A DNA stretch of 64,000 nucleotides from Scilla litardierei. Lineage: Eukaryota; Streptophyta; Magnoliopsida; Asparagales; Asparagaceae. The position numbers and the translations under genes are program-made. The stretch is from assembly GCA_030789695.1 (NCBI GenBank), contig CM061135.1:111298301-111362300 (forward strand), written 5' to 3'. The notes below the pieces were generated by a model. The model ran no database searches and was not told the origin of the DNA. It saw only the letters and a list, made by a program, of their open reading frames with translations. Below are positions 56,961 to 64,000 of the stretch, piece by piece (the first letter of the stretch is position 1; each line of letters starts with the position of its first letter).

Positions 56961-58879
56961 ACAGCATGTCTGTTTGATCTTCAGTCTAGAAACAGTTTAG
57001 TAAATTTGACCTCAGTAACTGCACACACAATGGAATTTTATGTTCTTGTTATCGTTGGAAATTTAACAATATTTTCTACAATTTCATCTCAGTGCATATT
57101 TTTCGAAATTCTGGCTAAAACATGCCCAAAACAGCAATCTTTACCGACCCTGAAATCTGTCTGAAAAACAGATTTGACAGACTTCACAAAATAATTCACC
57201 AAAAATCACCTACTCAATATTTTTGAATGAAATTTTATCTGTGAATCCAGGACTAACATATCTACAACTTTCATTTATGAAGTTTTGTTAAACTCTGAAT
57301 ATAATTGGGTGATATCAGCCATTTTCAATGACTGCATGTATTTTTCATGCAAGTTGAATAGATAAGTGGTGTGATAAATTGTGTATTGTTGCTATTCCAC
57401 TCTCTATGGTACATGACTATTAGTTTTACATGGAAGATAGACTACTGATATGTTTTATCAATTGATTTGCTAATGTGATTATAGACATATACGTCACGCT
57501 CACCATGTGTTTGTGAAAATGCCTCTGTGACATGGAAGTGAGAAACATGAAAAATGAGCTTGTCACTTGAATCATGAATTATGTTGTGAATTGGTAATGA
57601 TGGGGTCATGGAGTGTATGGTTTCATATGTGATGAATAATGAACTGATATGGCTATGATGTAGGGCATGACACTTGGGTGCATGTCCCATGTTGATATGT
57701 GATGTGACTACGATGGAGGGCATGACACTACGGTGCATGACCCATGTTGGTGTGAGTGTGGAATATGATACCATGCAACATGATTCCTTCATTACTAATA
57801 TGATAAAATGAAATTCTTGATTGTCTCAATCCTCTCTAAGGAGGGTGAGTTAGCAAAACCCGGGTTTAATGGGAAATTTGAGTAAATTGTGGATATGAGG
57901 CCTGGACTGAGAAGTTGGGGAAATGATAATGTGATATGTGATATTTATTCCCACTCGACTTTACCGAGAGTAGAGGGGACATACGGAGGTTGTGATATTA
58001 TGGGAGGCCTCACTCCTGCCAGGGACGGTGGAGCTGAGAGGCCCGGCGTACAGTGTCTGTGTCCACTGCGTCGTGTGCTATATTCACCCCAAATTTAGGG
58101 TGAAGTCCAGGTCCTGGTATCACACAGTTTACCCTAGCTTCCAATTAATTCAATAATAAAATAAGAGTCATGCATGTTACTTCTTCTGCTTACAGCACTT
58201 CCTTTGTCCTTATCTGCTATGCTTGTGATGACATATATTGAGTTACACTTGTGGCATTAATACCTTCCTTTTAAATTATGTTGGTTTGAACACTTGCTTT
58301 ATTACTCGTGCTAACACTTTTCTTGCAGTCACCCGACATTGGATCGCATGTATGATCCTCTTTCTTGGTTTTTTACCTTTCGCTATATTACTTAGTTTAC
58401 GTGTCTTATGTCTCGTGCCTTGCTTTGTGTATTGATAATCTTAACACGGTGTTCCAAATCCAAGTTGATTCCTTTTGGGGCACGCATTGACGTGCTCCTC
58501 CCTATTTTTTCAGGTAGCAGGGGTAGCCTGGTTGGTGATGACTTGGAGTGGGTCTCAGGAGTTGAACTTGGTGTGAGCTGTAGCTGTGTAGTGTGACATG
58601 GTTGTCTTGGGAGGTGGAGAGTGGCTGTGTATGTGTAGTGGTGCACTTGGACTATGTATGTAAATTAAAGTTGTTATAAAAATATGTTGTTGTTGTTCTA
58701 TGTTATTTATGAGTTGTTTGATATTATAATTAAGCTGCACTTGTACTATCCTAGCATGTGCGCAGTGTCCTGCATATTCAGTTTCTTCTCTCTCTCTTTT
58801 CCTCTCTCATCACCCTCACTCTTCCGGATACTTGGAAAAAAATTTAAATGCCGGGTATTCTGGGGAGCGGGGCGTGACA
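56961..58879 (+). repeat. Del/Tekay-like LTR, copy B, 5'-truncated, without the Athila insertion
   Basis: Matches 26171-27000 joined to 49011-50105 and ends GGGGCGTGACA at 58879. The empty site ATGATTCCTTCATTAC is at about 57778-57793. It lacks the first 1059 bp of the copy A LTR. Confidence 0.75.
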
Positions 58880-59340
58880 GGAAGACCAAGGAGGCCGAGC
58901 TGTAGGGTCAGCTACTTGCCACCTTGCAGGGACTAGACCGTACAAAAATTACCGAGAAGGCCATAGCGGAGTATAAGGACAGCCTTGGCGATCTCGACGT
59001 GCTATACATGGCAGGATATGAGCGATGCCTGCTAGAGATCAAGCATCGGTACCCTACTCTGGTGATCAATATTGGTCAGCTGACATTGCCCTCGGATGAC
59101 GATGAACTCGAGGGTTCATCAGAAGAAATCAATCACGCTATAGGTAAGGGAACCGACAACTTGATCGAGGGGGTCGCCACTTCGACCGAGGTGGGTACAA
59201 GTGCTGCAGCTTCGGAGATCGGGGAGCCGCCACTTCACCTGAGGGGGCTACGAAACCGTAGTTTCGGGAGATCCGCTTCAGGATTTCATGGTCCCATGAG
59301 CCCCTTTTTTGTATTGGGGGTGTAAAGTCCCCTCTTTTCT
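58880..59340 (+). pseudogene. C-terminal part of a Tat-type extra ORF
   Basis: Right after the LTR the frame reads RKTKEAEL, a stop (TAG in place of a probable CAG), GQLLATLQ, then AEYKDSLGDLDVLYMAGYERCLLEIKHRYP, the typical C-terminal end of Transposase_28-type extra ORFs, and an acidic/Ser-rich tail that stops near 59325. It corresponds to the protein end missing beyond position 1 of the window, but lies on the opposite strand, so it is another element or an inverted piece. The Del-like LTR is inserted in its coiled-coil part. Confidence 0.6.
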
Positions 59341-59671
59341 TTTTGTATGATAAAAGTAAACTTAGTTTTGTCATGGAATACCATGGAATACCGTCATGGA
59401 ATCATGGAGTACCTTATACTGTATTATCCGTAGGGCATCGTATTATTTGTTTGCCCCTTCAACAGGTTAGACTTGTTCACCGGAAAACTGTAGAGGGTAA
59501 GCTGTTGAACAACGAGCCTTTTTCTCGTTTTGAGGGTCCCTCATATCGGGTTATTGGGATCTCCACTCCTCAATGAACCAGCTCGGTCAGCTTACGAAGA
59601 TGATGCATCTCCTTCGTTCGTATAGTTTAGTTGACGTACGAGGGGTTATCTTATGAGGGGAGTGCCCCCTT
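59341..59671. other. 3' flank of the Tat-type ORF
   Basis: A 77-codon plus frame (59343-59576) is open but has no recognisable domain. I see nothing else. Confidence 0.3.
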
Positions 59672-60100
59672 GACTAACTTCCGACTAGGATTGTTCGGTG
59701 TTGAGGTGAGTGCCCCTTGACTTACGTCCTACGAGGATCTTTTGGTGGCAATGGGAATGCTTCATCGACTTACGTCTAATGAGGATCATTCGGTGGCGAG
59801 GGGAGTGTCCCCTCGACTTACATCTGACGAGGATCGTTCGGAGGCTAGGGGATTGCCCCTCGACTTACGTCCGATAAGAATCGTTCGGTGGTGAGAGGAG
59901 TGTCCCCTCGACTTATGTCCGATGAGGATCGTTCAGTGGCAAGGGGATGGCCCCTCAACTTACACCTGACGAGGATTGTTCGATGGGTAGAGGATGGCCC
60001 CTAGACTAACGTCCGATGAGGATCATTCGATGGTGAGGGGAGTGCCCCCTCGACTTACATCCGACGAGAGTCGTTCGGTGGAGAGGGGATGACCCTCGAC
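59672..60100. repeat. Minisatellite of 46-48 bp units, about nine copies
   Basis: The unit is CGACTTACGTCCGATGAGGATCGTTCGGTGG-like, closed by GAGGGGAGTGCCCCCT. Copies start at about 59672, 59719, 59767, 59813, 59858, 59905, 59953, 60001 and 60048, with substitutions and small indels. Each contains a GAGGGGA...TCCCCTC inverted pair. It ends where the Athila LTR begins. Confidence 0.9.
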
Positions 60101-60424
60101 TTGTTGATGTGCTCCGAATGTTAACTCCGGAAACGTACCGCAAGTGCACGGTTTCAAAGCTTTGTAATATAGAAAGATATCGATCCCACATGGATGCAGT
60201 TGATTTAAAGGTCATGGGTTTATTCAGAGTCTCGAAACAATGTCAGTTGAGGGTGTTCAATTGGTTGTCATAAGTATTTCCTATCTCAAATTAACAATAT
60301 AATAAAGACTATGGCAATAGGAGTCGCCACTAGGATCGTCGGATGTCGATGCTAGGTTATAATTTCTATGTTGAATTGGTTTTTATAGGGAGAGATTGCC
60401 ACATCTAGGACATGGAATTCATGG

Positions 60425-60760
60425 CCAACTATCGTCGTGCCACTCATCTAACGTATCTTGTACTTAACCCCACTGTCGTGGATGGCCTTGCACATGATCC
60501 GTGCATTACGAACGACAACTATTTTCAATCTCTATGCATGCCACTATCGTGGGTTAGAGCTTTGATCTGTGATTTGATGTCTCTCATTGATGCTACTATC
60601 GTAGATCATCTATTAGTAATATAGGACGTCGGTCGAAACCATCAAAGTACGTGCCACTATCGTGGATCACGAACTCTAATTGAATTCACTAACGAGCCTA
60701 ATTAAGTTCATAGGATAGCATGGCTAGGATGCGTACCACTATCGTGGATCATAAACCCTA
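60425..60760 (-). repeat. Repeated ATCCACGATAGTGG element with self-complementary flanks
   Basis: Plus-strand CCACTATCGTGGAT, or close variants, occurs about six times (near 60433, 60469, 60543, 60592, 60652 and 60739). Two copies have clear complementary flanks: CGTG/CACG around the 60652 copy, and GATG/CATC around the 60592 copy, where the inner pairs also change together (CCAC/GTGG to CTAC/GTAG). The 14-nt unit read on the minus strand agrees with TTGCAAGAGATTGG at 9 of 14 positions. Confidence 0.65.
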
Positions 60761-61249
60761 AATTGAATCTCCTACGAACTTGGCTGGAACAACCAAATCA
60801 CATCCCTTTTATACCAAAACAACATAAAATCGTAACTTTACATCTAAATCTTAAGATCTTAGGGCTTATCCATTAGCCCTAAAAGCGACTACTCACAATT
60901 CATAGAAATATCGACAAAAGCGATAATAATATCAATAGTAATGAACATCGCAACGAAAGACATCAAAACAAGTAAAGAGAGACGAGAGATCATTCCAAAC
61001 TAATAGAGACGAAGAATCAAACTCAGAGAATTAAGATCCAAAGATTCCAAAGAAAATTGCCATATTAAAAATCAAGTCTTTGTCTCCAAACAATAACGAT
61101 GGCTCAAAACTCTCTAAAAACTCCAAACTAGAATAATAAACTCTGCTATCTAAAACTAGGACAATAAATATGTTTAATTACAAAGGGGATGGACCCCACA
61201 AAAATTTGGAAAAAGGCCCAACTTGGCCTGCAAAAAGTCTGCCTGCGGC

Positions 61250-61700
61250 GCCCTACTCGGTCGAGTAGCGGCGTCGCTCGATCCGTGCTAGGGTTCTACT
61301 ACTACGGCTTCGTTCTGTATTTGACTTCAGGGTTTGGGTGCTCAGACTAAGTAGATGTCCTACTAGGTCGATCTGCAGAGGGCCGCAGCAAGGCTCGAGA
61401 TGTCTCTATGTAATTGCTTCCGCTCAGACGAGTAGCTCGTCTGCTCGGTCGAGCTGCAGATGGCTGGAAGAGCCTCAAAATGTGGTTCTGATGTGCATTC
61501 CACTTGACCAAGCTGTTGCTCTGCTCCGTTGAGTAGCTTTAAGCTCCTCAATTTTGGCTAAGTGCTGGGAATTGAATTCGACCGCCGAGTCATACTGACC
61601 GAGTAGCATTCCTACTCGGTCCGAGTGAAACATGCATTCTTCAGTCTTGGAGCTCTTCTTTGGTTTCAGTAGCTCGGCCCAAGTGGGCTGTTCCACTCGA
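61250..61700. repeat. Palindromes of CTCGGTCGAG type in the second Athila LTR
   Basis: CTACTCGGTCGAGTAG at 61253-61268 and related, more decayed copies (GAGTAGCTCGTCTGCTCGGTCGAGC near 61430, CTACTCGGTCCGAG near 61612, CACTCGACCGAGC near 61695). Measured from the LTR start they lie at about 310-760 bp, as in the first Athila LTR. Confidence 0.75.
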
Positions 61701-62011
61701 CCGAGCTGATTGAAATCAGTGTTTAATGTGTATATGAGCTTCTCACCTCCTTCTCTTCTCTTCTTCTCCTCCAATCTTCTCATCCACCTCGTCAAACACC
61801 TAGTGGACCTTGCCATTAGTTCTCCGGCTAGCTCAGATGTGTCCATGTCTCAGAATTTCTTCAAATCGCTCCAAAGTTCCTGAAAATCATCAAATCTCTA
61901 CGAAAATCAAATATATCATGAAAAGAACGATACCATATAGAAAAGTGAACTTTGGACGATGAAAATGCTATGACTATATGCAATAAAAGTATGGAAAATA
62001 TGGACACATCA

Positions 62012-64000
62012 AAATCCCCCAAGCTTACCTCTTACTCGTCATCGAGGAAGACGAATATGAAGCTTACCGGGGAGTAAAAAATATGAAAATGAAAAAGAAT
62101 GCAAAGAGGAGGGGGTTGCTAGATTACTCTATCAAATCTCAATCCATTCACCACACTTCACGACTACTTTGAAAATAAATCCCATGCTATCAAGAGATTT
62201 CATATCTTAAATGAATATAGTACTTGCGGGTTTAAGATCGAACAAACGAGGTCTCTCTAAAGTTTGTGCAATCAACCCATATCTACATCGTGCGTTTCAT
62301 AGTATCAAATATGCATAACCTTGGCAATGCACTTTTCAATCAAAAGCGATAGCTGAAGCATGGAGAATTTACAACAAGCATAAAATGAATATTAGAATAG
62401 AAGTCAAGACATGCACATACTCGCTTCAAATCATAGGAAATCCCCAGAACTAAATTATTTCGCTAAGTTTCTGTATTATCAAACTTTCCAGCTTGTGTAC
62501 AACTCACTCTAATGTCATGCTCACTTATTTGGTCAAAATGTTTCGCCCTCCAAGCTTGATTTAGGGAGTCACATCCAAGAAGATTTTTGTGGATTTGGAA
62601 TTTTGTTTTGGGTTTTCCAAGGATATATATAAGTGCTCCAAGTAATGAAATTGATATTTTTTGGAGCAAGCTTTTCTTTTGTATGGGATTTTTGGGAGTG
62701 GATGCGGTAGAAATAGCTTTGGGGAGTAAATTCAAGTGACATGCATAGAATATAAGATATATGTGGAGAAGGAACACAAACAATTTAGTACTATAATACA
62801 TTAACTAAACTCATATGTAAGCATGTGTATTCTTAATCATAACAACGAGTAGTGAAGTCAAGCAATAAGATTTCCAATCATATCAAGCATGCAACAAGAA
62901 TGCGAATAAGAGAATAAAAGCGATGCTTCAGATATACTAATGATGAGTGGATCTTAGTGTATTTCCACTGAAAGCATACTAAACACTACTCTACATATTC
63001 AATTTCAATACACTTCATGCGTTTACTTAGAGAGGTCGTCAAAAGAAATATATTTGCAAGCACTTATGAAGATTATGATTATGAAATGACTTTAAGTATC
63101 ATGGCATGGAAAATAAGCAACGTGATGGCTGTGAAAGCAATATGAAATATCATCACAAAGAATTAATCTAGCAAAAGAAAGAGAAGAAAAATGGAGAAAA
63201 ATAAAAACAAGCCTGCATGCACACCAAAAGGAAAGGAAATAAGATAATAAAAAGAAAAAATGCTCTGGAAATGGATGGAAAAATAAGGTGAAAAAGATGC
63301 AAAGTGAAAGAAAAACAAATAAAAAGCGATAGCGCTCATCCCCTAAGCTAAACACAGCAGTGTCCTCACTGTTGAGAACACATGTGAAAGACGAAGAATG
63401 ATGCTGGGACGGGGTAGGTCGTAAATGAGAAATCCTAGAAAAAGGAAAAAATATACAAAAACTAATGAATGCAAATGCAAATGCAAGAACATGCATGCAA
63501 ATGTTGGTATGATATATATACAATAGATGAAATGAGTTCTCCCCCAAGCTATGCAATACTAGGCCCCGAGTGGACAGATGGGCACTAAAAAAGATGAGAG
63601 GGGAGAACAGGAGCAAAAAGACTAATCAGGCAGCGGTACCACCCTCTGGAGGTGGTGATGGGTCTCGCTGCTGTGGACCAGAAGTAGCATCAGATGGTGG
63701 TGCAGAAGGGTCGGTAGGTGGTGAAACAGGTGATGCTGGTGTCAAAGGAGCAGCTGGTGCACCCTGTGCTCGGAGGATAACTAAGATCTCAGTGATATCT
63801 TGCGGCACTGACTGGTGGTGGGTAGCGACCATTCGGGAGAAGGTGAGAAAGTCACGCCTCAGCCTAGCAGCCTCAGTCTCAACTGCTGTCAAGCGTGCAT
63901 CAGTGACACGAGAATTACTAGACTGACGTGCACCACTAGGCGCACCTCTCTCGATCAAGGCTCGTGCATGTGGTGCACGTGGTCGAAACGCAAAATCAGG
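62012..64000 (-). mobile_element. 3' internal region of the second Athila-like element (runs off the window)
   Basis: The polypurine tract AAGCTTGGGGGATT (minus) is at 62012-62025. Two further purine tracts of the same kind lie at 63338-63349 (AGCTTAGGGGAT) and 63538-63550 (AGCTTGGGGGAGA). The region between is A-rich on the plus strand, non-coding, and related to 35270-36848. The rest of the element lies beyond 64000. Confidence 0.75.
63626..64000 (-). CDS. C-terminal end of the extra ORF of the second Athila-like element (partial)
   Basis: The minus frame is open from the window edge to a stop at 63626. It has a basic start (ALIERGAPSGARQSS), then a helix with heptad-like spacing (RLTAVETEAARLRRDFLTFS) and a Pro/Ser/Thr-rich tail (SPVSPPTDPSAPP). 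It matches the layout of the C-terminus of the broken extra ORF at 34393-34809 and of the copia extra ORF: coiled coil near the end with a low-complexity linker. The function is unknown. Confidence 0.5.
   Translation of the reverse strand, partial: PDFAFRPRAPHARALIERGAPSGARQSSNSRVTDARLTAVETEAARLRRDFLTFSRMVATHHQSVPQDITEILVILRAQGAPAAPLTPASPVSPPTDPSAPPSDATSGPQQRDPSPPPEGGTAA

Larger units (their letters stand above)
60105..62011 (-). repeat. 3' LTR of a second Athila-like element
   Basis: On the minus strand it begins TGATGTGTCC (62011) right after a polypurine tract and ends GGAGCACATCA (60105), giving perfect 7-bp TGATGTG/CACATCA ends and a length of 1907 bp. The end region has the same type of sequence (TCGAT..., ACCGTGCACTTGCGGT) as the Athila LTR at 27-28 kb. 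Palindromes of CTCGGTCGAG type (61250-61700) and a hairpin series (60425-60760) sit at the same relative places as in that LTR. The flanking CTTGT (60100-60104) may be one target-site copy; the other is outside the window. Confidence 0.8.

Overview
This is plant nuclear DNA: AT-rich, repeat-dense and intergenic, with no intact host gene that I can find. The retroelement lineages (Athila, Tat and Del/Tekay-like Ty3/gypsy; SIRE/Maximus-like Ty1/copia), the plant-type Helitron ends (hairpin then CTAG) and the captured scraps of alpha-amylase, LRR receptor, kelch and histone H2A genes all point to a flowering plant. I cannot name the species. All coordinates were read by eye; no alignment or folding program was run.

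Layout. 1-3201: 3' part of a Tat-type Ty3/gypsy element, with its antisense extra ORF on the minus strand and an LTR on the plus strand. 3202-23187: a chain of four Helitron-like elements (H1 to H4) whose recognisable ends abut (TA)n or (TC)n tracts; H4 carries degraded kelch, alpha-amylase and LRR pieces. 23203-58879: a tandem array of a large, apparently non-coding Del/Tekay-like element in the order internal-LTR-internal-LTR. The first LTR (25112-50105) is split at ATTCC by an Athila-like element (27001-49005). The second LTR of that Athila element is in turn split at AGCTT by a SIRE-like copia element (38368-48678). The second Del-like LTR (56961-58879) lacks the Athila insertion and so preserves the empty site. 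A fifth Helitron (50631-54003, with a histone H2A fragment) lies in the second internal region. 58880-60104: fragment of a second Tat-type element and a 46-48 bp minisatellite. 60105-64000: 3' LTR and 3' internal end of another Athila-like element on the minus strand, running out of the window.

Three observations stand out. (1) The Athila LTR carries four hairpins with an identical 14-nt loop (TTGCAAGAGATTGG) and four different self-complementary stems. A fifth, decayed one survives in only one LTR, and a diverged relative of the array occurs in the 60-62 kb Athila LTR. (2) The Athila and the copia elements each carry short palindromes in phased pairs (20 bp apart in copia, 21-23 bp in Athila). 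In both, these lie upstream of the LTR TATA box and again upstream of the extra ORF that follows pol. (3) The extra ORF of the copia element is open over its full length, while its gag-pol has several frame breaks.
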